From positions 1 to 17,380 of the forward strand of contig DATKPK010000030.1 in assembly GCA_035524095.1 (NCBI GenBank): 17,380 nt of DNA. Direction: 5' to 3'. The notes beneath the pieces were generated by a model. It did not search any database. It was given only the letters and a program-made list of their open reading frames with translations, and was not told the DNA's origin. The position numbers and the translations under genes are program-made. Below are positions 6,596-13,668 of this stretch, piece by piece. The first letter of the stretch is position 1. The number at the start of each line of letters is the position of its first letter. Source of the stretch: DATJUF01 sp035524095. GTDB lineage: Bacteria; Desulfobacterota; Binatia; Binatales; Binataceae.

Positions 6596-7168
6596 ATGCG
6601 CGATTCTGATCGATCCGAGGGCAGTCGAGGCTTGGCCGTCAGAAATTATAGTTGGATAGGCGCAGCGGCGGTGCTTTTGATAGCGATCGTAGTTGGCGGA
6701 GTGCGTTCTCTAGTCCCAAGGCCCAATGATTTGACCGCGCGCGAGATCGTGAACGACCATCTGCGATCGCTCACGGCGAATCATCTAACGGACGTGCTCT
6801 CGTCGAATCAGCATACGGTAAAGCCGTGGTTTGATGGGCGCCTGAATTTTACGCCGCCAGTCATAGATCTGACGAGTCAGGGATTTCCTCTGCTGGGCGG
6901 CCGCCTCGATTCTCTCAACGAGCGTCCGATTGCGGCGGTGGTTTACAGGCGGCGCGAACACGTCATCAATCTTTTTATCGCGCCTGCGGAAACTGCGACC
7001 GATAGTCAGCCCCCAAGCCAGGTGCGCGATGGGTACAATATCGTCCATTGGACGAAAGCCGGGATGTCTTATTGGGCGGTATCCAGCGTCAGCGGGGCTG
7101 AGCTCGGACAATTTGCGCAATTACTGATCGATCAGGGTTCGGGGCCTTCGACGCCGACACGCGGATAG
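6596..7168 (+). CDS. Anti-sigma-factor-like membrane protein, N-terminally truncated
   Basis: A 190-residue protein with one membrane helix (about 19-36, WIGAAAVLLIAIVVGGV) and an outer domain containing REIVNDHLRSL, QHTVKPWFDGRLNFTPPVID, a GGRLDSL turn, AAVVYRRREHVINLFI and WTKAGMSYWAVS. This order is characteristic of the C-terminal sensing domain of transmembrane anti-sigma factors. Such proteins hold an ECF sigma factor through an N-terminal zinc-binding domain (HxxxCxxC); here that domain is missing and no sigma factor gene is adjacent. ATG 6596 is the first ATG, GTG or TTG in frame, though family-like sequence extends further upstream. It is probably a non-functional fragment, or a membrane protein with a changed role. 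It lies divergent from the cupredoxin gene and convergent with the MEDS gene. Confidence 0.65.
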   Translation: MRDSDRSEGSRGLAVRNYSWIGAAAVLLIAIVVGGVRSLVPRPNDLTAREIVNDHLRSLTANHLTDVLSSNQHTVKPWFDGRLNFTPPVIDLTSQGFPLLGGRLDSLNERPIAAVVYRRREHVINLFIAPAETATDSQPPSQVRDGYNIVHWTKAGMSYWAVSSVSGAELGQFAQLLIDQGSGPSTPTRG

Positions 7169-7215
7169 AGCCAGCTACCGCGAATTGGCGGGCGAATTGT
7201 CAAGATGGACGCCGC

Positions 7216-7851
7216 TCAAAGGGGCGTTTCGGCTGGAATCGTGAGAGCGTGCGCGGAGCAGATCTCGAAAAAGGCCTTCAGATCAGCCGAAGCGGCGGTG
7301 AAGCTGTCCAGGGAATAGGCGCAGTAGAGGGAAAAGCGCTGCTGGTGCGCGAGGCCGTTCCAAAGCTGTTCGAGCCTGACAGCGGCGTCGGGCTTTTGTC
7401 CCGCACATAGCAGTGCGACCATCTCGCCGAAAGCGAAAACGAAGCCGGTCGGGCAGTTTTGCGCCGCAGTGCGCATTATACCGCCGACGACGAGATCGAA
7501 TTTGGCCTTATCCGGCATGCCGTCGGTCAGCAACTGCTGAAGCGTATCGGCAGCGTCCAAGGTCATGTACCTGCCATCCTGGCGGGCCTGCTCCAAATCC
7601 GCAGCGGAAGCGGAGAGCCGTTGTTGAATCGCGTGAAGATGCGCTTCGGTCGCGACGATCACGACGGCACCATCGCGCTCAAGCGCTCGCACAACAAGAT
7701 ACGCAACGTTCTCGATCACCACTGAGTCATGATCGTAAAACTGGACATAATGCTGTGCCGACTCAGGCTGATATAGGCTGAGGAGTTCAGGTGATCGAAT
7801 TCGCGAATGGGTAAACAATTCGCCCGTGGGCGATTTTGCAGGTTGGGGCAT
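7216..7851 (-). CDS. MEDS-domain sensory protein
   Basis: A 211-residue soluble protein that matches the MEDS (methanogen/methylotroph DcmR sensory) domain: HYVQFYDHDS (34-43), a GAVVIVATEAHLHAIQQRL strand-helix, GRYMTLDAADTLQQLL (93-108), FAFGEMVALLCAG (139-151) and LEQLWNGL (160-167), ending FSLYCAYS. MEDS domains are thought to sense hydrocarbon-derived or small organic ligands and occur alone or fused to kinases and DNA-binding domains; this one has no attached output domain. It lies 81 bases after the response regulator on the same strand and is probably co-transcribed with the kinase pair, so it may supply a signal to them. The ligand is unknown. Confidence 0.8.
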   Translation of the reverse strand: MPQPAKSPTGELFTHSRIRSPELLSLYQPESAQHYVQFYDHDSVVIENVAYLVVRALERDGAVVIVATEAHLHAIQQRLSASAADLEQARQDGRYMTLDAADTLQQLLTDGMPDKAKFDLVVGGIMRTAAQNCPTGFVFAFGEMVALLCAGQKPDAAVRLEQLWNGLAHQQRFSLYCAYSLDSFTAASADLKAFFEICSAHALTIPAETPL

Positions 7852-7932
7852 TAGGGTCGCCAGCTGGGAACCTACGTTATCACCTGAATTTTGTCTCTAC
7901 AATGAATCTTGTGTGAGCCATTTTCGCCAAAC

Positions 7933-8313
7933 TTAGCAATACTGTCTAATGACCGCCAGAAGCGCGTCTACATCGACGGGTTTCCGCAGGACTCGCTGAG
8001 CGCTCAAGCCCGCTGCCGCTGATGGGTCCATCGCAGTCACGACCACCACCGGAACCTTGGCGAGGCGCTGGTCCTGAAGCATGGCCGTTCGAAAGCGTGG
8101 CCCGTCCATAACTGGCATGCGGAGGTCCATCACGATTAAGCAGGGCTCTTCAGACTGCGCCAGATAGTTCAAAGCTTCGGCGCCGTTGGCGAATCCGAGC
8201 ACGCTGAAACCTTCATATTCGAGGATTTGTACAAGGAAGGTGCGGGCCTCATCTTCATCCTCGATCACTAAAACTTCGGCACCTCTAGCCATCCCGATCA
8301 GTCCCGTATTCAA
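7933..8313 (-). CDS. Single-domain response regulator (CheY-like)
   Basis: A 126-residue receiver domain and nothing more. Acidic pocket E18/D19, phospho-acceptor D63 (in VMDLRMPVMDG), T93 (VVTAMD) and K111 (LRKP) are all present, so it should be phosphorylatable. There is no output domain; it must act by protein contact or as a phosphate carrier. The TTG start at 8313 overlaps the TGA of the kinase gene by four bases, which suggests coupling; ATG 8292 (MARGAEVLVIEDEDEA) is an equally natural start. The upstream kinase is its obvious partner. Confidence 0.88.
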   Translation of the reverse strand: MNTGLIGMARGAEVLVIEDEDEARTFLVQILEYEGFSVLGFANGAEALNYLAQSEEPCLIVMDLRMPVMDGPRFRTAMLQDQRLAKVPVVVVTAMDPSAAAGLSAQRVLRKPVDVDALLAVIRQYC

Positions 8314-9497
8314 ACGCTATCGATCGCGCGCAAAGGCAGCTTCATTACGAAGGTTGCGCCTTTACCTAACTCGCTTTCGGCGAGAATCGTTCCGCCGTGA
8401 GCCTGAGCGATCTGCCGCGTGATCCAAAGTCCCAATCCAAGTCCTCCAGCAGCGAGTGGCTCCGAGAGGCGTTCAAACCGGTTAAAGATCCGTTGTTGAT
8501 CCTCTGGCGATATTCCGGGTCCGTGGTCACACACCCGGATCATCGCGTCGCTGCCGGCGGCGCAGGCGCTGACTTCAATGGGTTTTTGCATACCGTATTT
8601 GATGGCGTTCGAAATGAGATTGGTGACGGCCTGATCGATTCTTATGCGATCCCATTCGCACGTAAGCTCTGCGTCAAGCGTCAGCACGATTGTGAGTTCC
8701 GGGTCTTCGCTGGTGAATCGTGCAACTACTTCTTTAAGCAGACCGCCTAGTTCAAATTGCTCGCGATACAACTCAAATGTGCCAGTCCGTAGCCGCGTAA
8801 CGTCCAACAAGCGGTCGACAAGAGTACTCATGCGGCTCAACTGCCGGCGAGTTTTTTCAATCAAGCCACGCGCCTCACCGAAGCTGGCCTCGGTGCCGGA
8901 AAGCCGATGGAGCAACTGCATCGTCAAGAGAAAAACGTTGAGCGGATTGCGCAATTCGTGGGCCGCGACCGCGATCAGTTCGTCGCGTGCAGCGACGGCC
9001 TCCGCTAAACGCTGAATGGACTCCTGCTCGCGCGCCAGAAGTTCCTCGCGTTCGCGTTCCAGACGTTTCTTCTCGGTGATATCGCGGGCGATCTTCGAGG
9101 CGCCGATGATGGCGCCGCGGCTATCGCGGATCGGCGAAACGGTGAGCGAAATGTTGAGGCGGTGGCCATCCTTGGCTTGCCTGATAGTCTCGAAATGCTC
9201 GACTTTTTCGCCTCGACGGATACAACCGAGGACGTAATCCTCTTCGCCACGAAGCTCCATCGGAATAATTGTGGTGATGCTCCGGCCGATCATTTCGTCG
9301 GCCGTGTAGCCGAACAACTCTTCCGCGGTGCGATTCCATGAGGTCACGATACCGTCGAGCGTCTTACTGACGATGGCGTCGAGGGAGGAGTCGACGATTG
9401 CGGACAGCAAGCCCGCTGCGGCTTCGGTATCCGCTTGCAGCGGGGTGTGCCTTTCTTTGAACTCGTCCAGCATCATGGCCTGGCTCACGCGATACAT
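8310..9497 (-). CDS. PAS-domain sensor histidine kinase, soluble
   Basis: A 395-residue kinase with no membrane helix. A PAS domain (about 32-142, with GIVTSWNRTAEELFGYT and a SPIRDSRGAIIGASKIARDIT end) is followed by a coiled linker (143-170) and a HisKA domain with phospho-acceptor H180 in AAHELRNPLNV. The ATPase domain has the N box around N297 (NLISNAIKYG), G1 DHGPGIS (324-330), the F box IFNRFER (337-343) and G2 GGLGLGLW (351-358). It would sense a cytoplasmic or redox signal through PAS and phosphorylate the overlapping receiver protein. ATG 9497 is taken as start; M8/M9 are alternatives and no strong ribosome site decides between them. It heads the kinase - receiver - MEDS set and is divergent from the GST genes. 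Confidence 0.9.
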   Translation of the reverse strand: MYRVSQAMMLDEFKERHTPLQADTEAAAGLLSAIVDSSLDAIVSKTLDGIVTSWNRTAEELFGYTADEMIGRSITTIIPMELRGEEDYVLGCIRRGEKVEHFETIRQAKDGHRLNISLTVSPIRDSRGAIIGASKIARDITEKKRLEREREELLAREQESIQRLAEAVAARDELIAVAAHELRNPLNVFLLTMQLLHRLSGTEASFGEARGLIEKTRRQLSRMSTLVDRLLDVTRLRTGTFELYREQFELGGLLKEVVARFTSEDPELTIVLTLDAELTCEWDRIRIDQAVTNLISNAIKYGMQKPIEVSACAAGSDAMIRVCDHGPGISPEDQQRIFNRFERLSEPLAAGGLGLGLWITRQIAQAHGGTILAESELGKGATFVMKLPLRAIDSV

Positions 9498-9604
9498 GTC
9501 ACTCTACCATGAACGCAAGTCTCATTCCCGATCTAGCTTCAAAGGTAACTTTGGAGAACGACTTTGCTTGAATTTTGGAATATTCATTCTATCATAACGC
9601 CGAA

Positions 9605-9628
9605 CGTAGCAGACGCAGGCCTGCTACG
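9605..9628. repeat. Inverted repeat in the kinase/GST divergent region
   Basis: CGTAGCAG (9605-9612) and CTGCTACG (9621-9628) are perfect complements; within them GCAGGCCTGC (9615-9624) is itself a palindrome. A second dyad, TGGTCA (9702-9707) with TGACCA (9718-9723), lies nearer the GST gene. The 274-base region 9498-9771 otherwise holds no gene. It must contain the promoters for both directions, but no convincing -35/-10 pair stood out. Confidence 0.4.
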
Positions 9629-9771
9629 GTGAGCATAGACGTTTAATTGCAGAGAATCAGACTGCGAGTGATTCGTTTGACCGTAGATTCCAAGACGGCT
9701 ATGGTCAGCTCTTGAATTGACCAGCCGTCAAAACACTCACCGTTAGATGAAATTGCCCAGGAGATTCAGAG

Positions 9772-10455
9772 ATGAGTACACCGCAAATTGATTTATACAC
9801 CGCATCTACCCCGAACGGATGGAAAGTTTCTGTATTCCTGGAAGAGGTAGAGCTGCCTTATAAGGTCTATCCAATCAGTCTATCGAAGGGCGAACAGAAA
9901 ACGCCTGAGTTCCTGAAGATCTGCCCCAATGGCCGGATCCCCGCGATCATCGATCGGGCTAATGGCGACTTTGCGGTGTTCGAGACCGGTGCGATCCTCC
10001 TCTACCTCGCGAAGAAGATTGGAAAGCTTTTACCCAAGGATGAAAAGGGCGAGTCACGCGTCACGCAATGGCTGATGTTCCAGATGGCAGGAATCGGCCC
10101 GATGATGGGACAGGCCAACGTCTTCTATCGTTATTTTCCCGAGAAGATCCCCAGCGCGATTCAGCGCTACCACAATGAATGCCGCCGGCTGTTCGAGGTA
10201 CTCGAAGGACAGTTGCAAGGCCGCGAGTTTCTATGCGACGAATACAGCATCGCCGATATCGCCAACTGGTGCTGGGTACGAATCCATAGGTGGAGTGGAA
10301 TCAACGTCGAAGGACTGACCAACCTGCAAGCCTGGATCGAGCGAATGGAGGCGCGACCGGCCTGTCAGCGTGGAATCATAGTGCCCGAACCCTTGGACTT
10401 CAAAGAACCCACCCCGGCAATGATACAAACGGCGCAGAAAATTGTGACCCGCTAA
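9772..10455 (+). CDS. Glutathione S-transferase, YfcG/Nu-like
   Basis: A 227-residue enzyme with a thioredoxin-like N-terminal half and a helical C-terminal half. LYTASTPNGWKVSVFLEE (8-25), with T13-P14-N15-G16, matches the TPNG active-site loop of Nu-class GSTs such as E. coli YfcG, which bind two glutathiones and act as disulfide-bond reductases. CPNGRIPAIID (51-61) gives the cis-proline (P57), and FETGAILLYLAKK (70-82) carries the gamma-glutamyl-binding Glu71. YSIADIANWCWV is the family's C-terminal N-capping motif. The cytoplasmic role is glutathione-dependent disulfide reduction or detoxification. The start has AGGAG at 9759-9763. The GST-like gene follows after 39 bases. Assignment to Nu class is from motif memory. 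Confidence 0.9.
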   Translation: MSTPQIDLYTASTPNGWKVSVFLEEVELPYKVYPISLSKGEQKTPEFLKICPNGRIPAIIDRANGDFAVFETGAILLYLAKKIGKLLPKDEKGESRVTQWLMFQMAGIGPMMGQANVFYRYFPEKIPSAIQRYHNECRRLFEVLEGQLQGREFLCDEYSIADIANWCWVRIHRWSGINVEGLTNLQAWIERMEARPACQRGIIVPEPLDFKEPTPAMIQTAQKIVTR

Positions 10456-10461
10456 AGCGGG
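10448..10461. repeat. Short hairpin over the GST stop codon
   Basis: CCCGCT and AGCGGG flank two bases, giving a perfect 14-base dyad that contains the TAA of the GST gene (10453-10455). An A-run follows rather than a T-run, so it is not a terminator; it may trim expression of the downstream gene or be chance. Confidence 0.3.
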
Positions 10462-10494
10462 CTGCAAAAAATCGAAAACTGTCAGGAGAACTCT

Positions 10495-11262
10495 GTGCTC
10501 GAATATCGAACCTTCAAGGAGATCGTAGATCATCCGGGATTGAGGATCGTGCTCGTCAAAGGGGCGCCGAGTCCGTGGGGGCAAGCCGCGAAGACCATTT
10601 TTGAGATCAAAGGGCTGGATTACGTGGCGGCTCCATGGATTGGTGGGGAACCTAATGAGGAAATTGTCGCATGGGGCGGCGAGGCGAGCGCGCCAATAGT
10701 CGCGTGGGCCAAAGAGAAGCCTGTCCATCGCTGGATCGACATCCTTTACCTCGCCGAAAGGCTAGCGCCGAAGCCTGCGCTGCTTCCAGCTGACGCGACG
10801 CAACGCGCACTAATGATCGGCTTTTCGCATGAAATTTGTGGCGAGATGGGTATCGGATGGAACCGTCGGCTACAATTGTTCGCGCCAGCGTTGTCCTCGG
10901 GAAAGGCGCCAGCGGGTGTGGCGCGAATGGGCGGCAAATATGGCTATAACGAAGGCGATGCCAAAGCCGCGGGCGAGCGAACCGCCGCATCACTGAAAGC
11001 GCTGACAGCGCAACTCAAATCACAATATGCGCGCGGCGTTCATTATTTCATAGGCGATGCGCTGAGCGCGCTGGACATCTACTGGACGGCCTTTGCGAAT
11101 CTGCTAGACCCGCTGCCCAAGGAACAGTGCCCGATGCCCGAGGCCTACCGTCCCGGATTCACGGTTAGTGACCCGGTGGTGAAAGCCGCGCTTGACCCGC
11201 TGTTGCTGGAACATCGCTCACGTATCTTCCGTGAGCATTTCCGCAACCCGATGGAATTATAG
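10495..11262 (+). CDS. Divergent glutathione S-transferase-like protein
   Basis: A 255-residue cytoplasmic protein. The N-terminal half reads as a thioredoxin-like GST domain: a first strand IVLVKGAPSPWGQAAKTIFE (18-37) with SPW in place of the usual catalytic Ser/Cys loop, SAPIVAW (65-71) as the cis-proline strand, and VHRWIDILYLAERLAP (77-92) as the glutathione-side helix. The C-terminal half is helical, with YFIGDALSALDIYWTAF as the N-capping motif. The GTG start is supported by AGGAGAA at 10483-10489, six bases upstream. It is 39 bases after the YfcG-like gene, in one operon, so both probably serve thiol chemistry or detoxification. The substrate is unknown; a non-enzymatic GST fold is possible because the active-site loop is unusual. 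Confidence 0.75.
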   Translation: MLEYRTFKEIVDHPGLRIVLVKGAPSPWGQAAKTIFEIKGLDYVAAPWIGGEPNEEIVAWGGEASAPIVAWAKEKPVHRWIDILYLAERLAPKPALLPADATQRALMIGFSHEICGEMGIGWNRRLQLFAPALSSGKAPAGVARMGGKYGYNEGDAKAAGERTAASLKALTAQLKSQYARGVHYFIGDALSALDIYWTAFANLLDPLPKEQCPMPEAYRPGFTVSDPVVKAALDPLLLEHRSRIFREHFRNPMEL

Positions 11263-11276
11263 ACCTCACTTCTGCA

Positions 11277-11315
11277 CGGCTATCGCATGACACGATTAAG
11301 GTCGTGCGATAGCCG
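11277..11315 (+). terminator. Strong stem-loop after the GST operon
   Basis: CGGCTATCG (11277-11285) pairs with CGATAGCCG (11307-11315), and CACGA (11291-11295) with TCGTG (11302-11306) around a TTAAGG loop, leaving a five-base bulge. It begins 14 bases after the stop of the GST-like gene. No T-run follows (CCCACGATTC), so it may act as a Rho-assisted end or a 3' stabiliser rather than a simple intrinsic terminator. Confidence 0.5.
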
Positions 11316-11377
11316 CCCACGATTCGCTAGGCAATCGCCCCATAGATTATTCGCGTCCTGCCTATTCACGGATGCGC

Positions 11378-11406
11378 TTGACGGAAGCACTCGTCGCGCG
11401 TATTTA
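11378..11406 (+). promoter_or_regulatory. Candidate promoter of the SRPBCC gene
   Basis: TTGACG (11378-11383) is a good -35 box; 17 bases later TATTTA (11401-11406) is a weak -10. The -10 lies inside the left arm of the large inverted repeat, the classical arrangement of a repressor-controlled promoter. Transcription would begin about 75 bases before the ATG. Confidence 0.35.
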
Positions 11407-11433
11407 ACCAATTAGTTAAATTGGTTAAATACG
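11399..11433. promoter_or_regulatory. Perfect 15-bp inverted repeat, candidate operator
   Basis: CGTATTTAACCAATT (11399-11413) and AATTGGTTAAATACG (11419-11433) are exact reverse complements around AGTTA. The inside also reads TTAAC-N6-GTTAA, so at least two overlapping dyads share half-sites. It is an AT-rich island in GC-rich DNA, 53 bases before the SRPBCC start. Genes of this SRPBCC/AHSA1 type are often paired with ArsR-family repressors that bind TTAACCA-type dyads (memory, moderate certainty); no such regulator is in the window. Confidence 0.6.
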
Positions 11434-11486
11434 GGGCTCGGCTGCGATTGTGATTTGCGACGCGGCTGGGCCGTAGAGGAAGTACA

Positions 11487-11978
11487 ATGGGCGCATCAAA
11501 TAATATAGTGGCGGAAGCGACGGACCGTGTGCTGGTTATCACGCGTGTGTTCGACGCGCCGCGCGAACTGGTCTGGAAAGCCTGGACCGAGCCTGAGCAG
11601 ATGGTGAAATGGCACGGCCCGCGGGGTTTCACGAGCACAATCGAGTTGATGGAGCGATGGCCGGGCGGCCGTTATCGTATTCGGATGCACGGTCCTGACG
11701 GGGATCATTGGACGCAGGGAATCAATCGCGAAATGATTCCGCCAGAGCGACTGGTCATTGAGGGCTGCTGGGCTGATGCTGAGGGCCGTCCGGTTGGGCC
11801 GGATACAACAGTGACGATCACGTTGGAGGATATTGGCGGGAAGACCAGACTCACACTCCATCAGGCACTATTTGAGTCGGTCACGGCGAGGGACGGCCAT
11901 CAGTTCGGATGGAACAGTGCGCTCGACTGTCTCGCCGAATATCTAGCGGCGCGTAGTCTGGGAGCCTACATCGCGTAG
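11487..11978 (+). CDS. SRPBCC / AHSA1-family protein
   Basis: A 163-residue single-domain protein of the START/Bet v1-like (SRPBCC) fold, AHSA1-like group. The hallmark opening RVFDAPRELVWKAWTEPEQM (20-39) is followed by KWHGPRGF, a GGRYRIRMHGPDG hairpin, LVIEGCWAD, TVTITLEDIGGKTRLTL and a C-terminal helix GWNSALDCLAEYLA. The fold makes a deep hydrophobic pocket for a lipid-like or aromatic ligand; the actual role of most bacterial members is unknown. ATG 11487 is preceded by GAGGAAG. A large palindrome and a candidate promoter lie directly upstream, suggesting repressor control. It may be followed by a small ORF in the same transcript. Confidence 0.85.
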   Translation: MGASNNIVAEATDRVLVITRVFDAPRELVWKAWTEPEQMVKWHGPRGFTSTIELMERWPGGRYRIRMHGPDGDHWTQGINREMIPPERLVIEGCWADAEGRPVGPDTTVTITLEDIGGKTRLTLHQALFESVTARDGHQFGWNSALDCLAEYLAARSLGAYIA

Positions 11979-12001
11979 GGGAAAAGAAGGGAGACATCGT
12001 G

Positions 12002-12106
12002 ATGAACGGCGTCTTCCTTTATGAAACGACCAGCCTGAGGTTCGCTACGTTCAAGACAGGCGGGCTAAGCGTTCACCCTTACGAAGCCGTCAGCCGGCTG
12101 GGCTGA
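12002..12106 (+). CDS. Possible 34-residue small ORF
   Basis: ATG 12002 (or GTG 11999) to TGA 12106 encodes a peptide starting MNGVFLYETTSLRFATFKTG. GGGAG at 11989-11993 sits at ribosome-site distance, and the gene lies 23 bases after the SRPBCC stop, so co-translation is plausible. No family is recognised; it may be the remnant of a longer gene. Confidence 0.3.
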   Translation: MNGVFLYETTSLRFATFKTGGLSVHPYEAVSRLG

Positions 12107-12109
12107 GCT

Positions 12110-12154
12110 TACAAGAAAGTGGCGTGAGACAGGCGTTGAAGCCTATCCCACGCC
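12110..12154 (-). terminator. Intrinsic terminator of the LLM operon
   Basis: Read on the minus strand, GGCGTGGGA (12154-12146) pairs with TCTCACGCC (12129-12121) with one mismatch; the stem continues with AGGC/GCCT (12144-12141 with 12134-12131) around a six-base loop. ACTTTCTTGT follows at 12120-12111. It starts about 54 bases past the LLM stop and sits between convergent transcription units, so it may also limit read-through from the plus strand. Confidence 0.55.
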
Positions 12155-12207
12155 GCTGTTTGCAACAGATCGCAGCGCGCCGCGAAAGCGGCAGGCTATG
12201 CGTGGCC

Positions 12208-13590
12208 TTACGCGCGCAAAGCTTCGAGAGAAATTATCTGCTCGCGCTTTGTCCCTTCGGTATATGGCCGTTCACCAGGTTTGCGCTCGAATGGATCTAC
12301 CAGACCCAATTCCTTACTGATCTCGCGTACGGCAGGTAATACTTCCTGCCCCAGCAGGCGGATACTGGTCATGCGATCCTCGAAACTGACCGGTCCCTGG
12401 CTGGCGAAAAAGCCGAAAGTACCCGGACGCAAGACTTCAAGAATCTTGCGAATCTTGGGAATGACCGTCTTGGGCGTGCCGGCGATGATTTGCAGCCCTT
12501 CGACTGCCTTGGGATAGGCTTTGTAGATCGCAGCTTTGGCCTCTTCTACTGTGGCTTCGCCGCGAGCCAGCCGGCGGCGGGTGCTGTCGGCTACTTTCTG
12601 CAAGTTGCCCTCTTCTGCCTTTGGCTCCTGCTTCGCGCGGCCCAGTTGCTCGGCACTGACGCCGAGAAAACCGCCCGAGCCGGCGGTCATCGTGCGGGCG
12701 AGGCGGCGGGTAGCTTCGCGGGAGTTATAGCCCGGTGGCAGCGTATGCTCGGGACGCGAAAAGGCGCCCTGCCCTCCGCCGAACAGATGGGCCTTGCCGA
12801 GTTCCTCGGCTTTCTCCTCGGTCTCCGCCACGACGACGTGTTGCAGATAGCCGAAGTTCTCCGAGCCGGCCTGATAACCCTGCTTCGCTGCCGTGTCACC
12901 GTAGATATTCCACAACTCGGCGGTTGCGGGCAGCGCAGTGCCCAAGCCGAGGTAGGGGTACTTGTGCTCCGCGCACCAGACCACCGTCTCGGGGCTCAGC
13001 ACGCCCGGGATCATGATCGGCGGATGCGGCTTCTGATACGGCAGTACCCACGGATTGATATAGCGATAGTTGAAGTGCTTGCCTTCCCATCGGAACGGAC
13101 CTGGACGGGTCCATGCCGCGAGAATCAGATCGTGGGCCTCGTTGAACATTTCGCGGTTGTAGGCGGGATTCGCCTGATTGAAGATTTGCTCGCTGCCAGC
13201 ACCGCGGACCCATCCGGGGACAAGGCGGCCGTGGGAGATGCAATCGATCGTCGCGAGTTCTTCAGCGATCCGCAGCGGGTTCTTAAAGGTTGGAAGCGGA
13301 TTTCCAAGTAGAACGATCCGCGAGCGCTTGGTGATCCGCGCGAGAATAGAGGCCTCGACGTTCATCACCGCGCCCATACAGAACGGCGTCCCGTGATGCT
13401 CATTGAGCATGATCGAGTCGAAGCCGACGTCTTCGGCGTAGACCATCTCGTCGAGATATTCGTTGTAGAGGCGCGAGCCTGCTTCGCGATCGAAAAACCG
13501 ATTCGGTACGCCGAAGAAAGCGCGATTTTTGATTACTTCATCTTCGGGAACGTCGCGATACGGACGTTCCGTGAAATACATTAGGTTCAT
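12208..13590 (-). CDS. LLM-class flavin-dependent oxidoreductase (copy 1)
   Basis: A 460-residue cytoplasmic enzyme of the bacterial luciferase-like superfamily, which uses reduced FMN and O2 (or F420) to oxidise organic substrates. Visible family marks are MYFTERPY (4-11), a LNEHHGTPFCMGAVMN block with the EHH motif (64-66), IVLLGNPLPTFKNPLRIAEE, GRLVPGWVRGAGSEQIFN (residues about 121-138) and EAHDLILAAW. It is longer than typical luciferase-like enzymes (about 330-380) because of a charged insertion in the C-terminal third and a tail after GQEVLPAVREI. The start has GAGGAG eight bases upstream. It is the last gene of a four-gene minus-strand operon, 78 bases after its paralog. Substrate unknown; no flavin reductase gene is nearby. 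Confidence 0.88.
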   Translation of the reverse strand: MNLMYFTERPYRDVPEDEVIKNRAFFGVPNRFFDREAGSRLYNEYLDEMVYAEDVGFDSIMLNEHHGTPFCMGAVMNVEASILARITKRSRIVLLGNPLPTFKNPLRIAEELATIDCISHGRLVPGWVRGAGSEQIFNQANPAYNREMFNEAHDLILAAWTRPGPFRWEGKHFNYRYINPWVLPYQKPHPPIMIPGVLSPETVVWCAEHKYPYLGLGTALPATAELWNIYGDTAAKQGYQAGSENFGYLQHVVVAETEEKAEELGKAHLFGGGQGAFSRPEHTLPPGYNSREATRRLARTMTAGSGGFLGVSAEQLGRAKQEPKAEEGNLQKVADSTRRRLARGEATVEEAKAAIYKAYPKAVEGLQIIAGTPKTVIPKIRKILEVLRPGTFGFFASQGPVSFEDRMTSIRLLGQEVLPAVREISKELGLVDPFERKPGERPYTEGTKREQIISLEALRA

Positions 13591-13668
13591 CTGCCTGGCT
13601 CCTCAATTAGCCCGTCAGCTTTGCATTCGTGCGATATTACTCTGCACTGGTCAGCATCAATTGCAGCG

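Noticed and set aside
6153..6659. 168-codon plus-strand ORF
   Set aside because: Antisense to the cupredoxin gene with its intact copper motif, then running out of frame over the anti-sigma remnant.
12490..13311. 273-codon plus-strand ORF
   Set aside because: Antisense to LLM copy 1; a parallel antisense frame exists in copy 2 simply because the two genes are duplicates.
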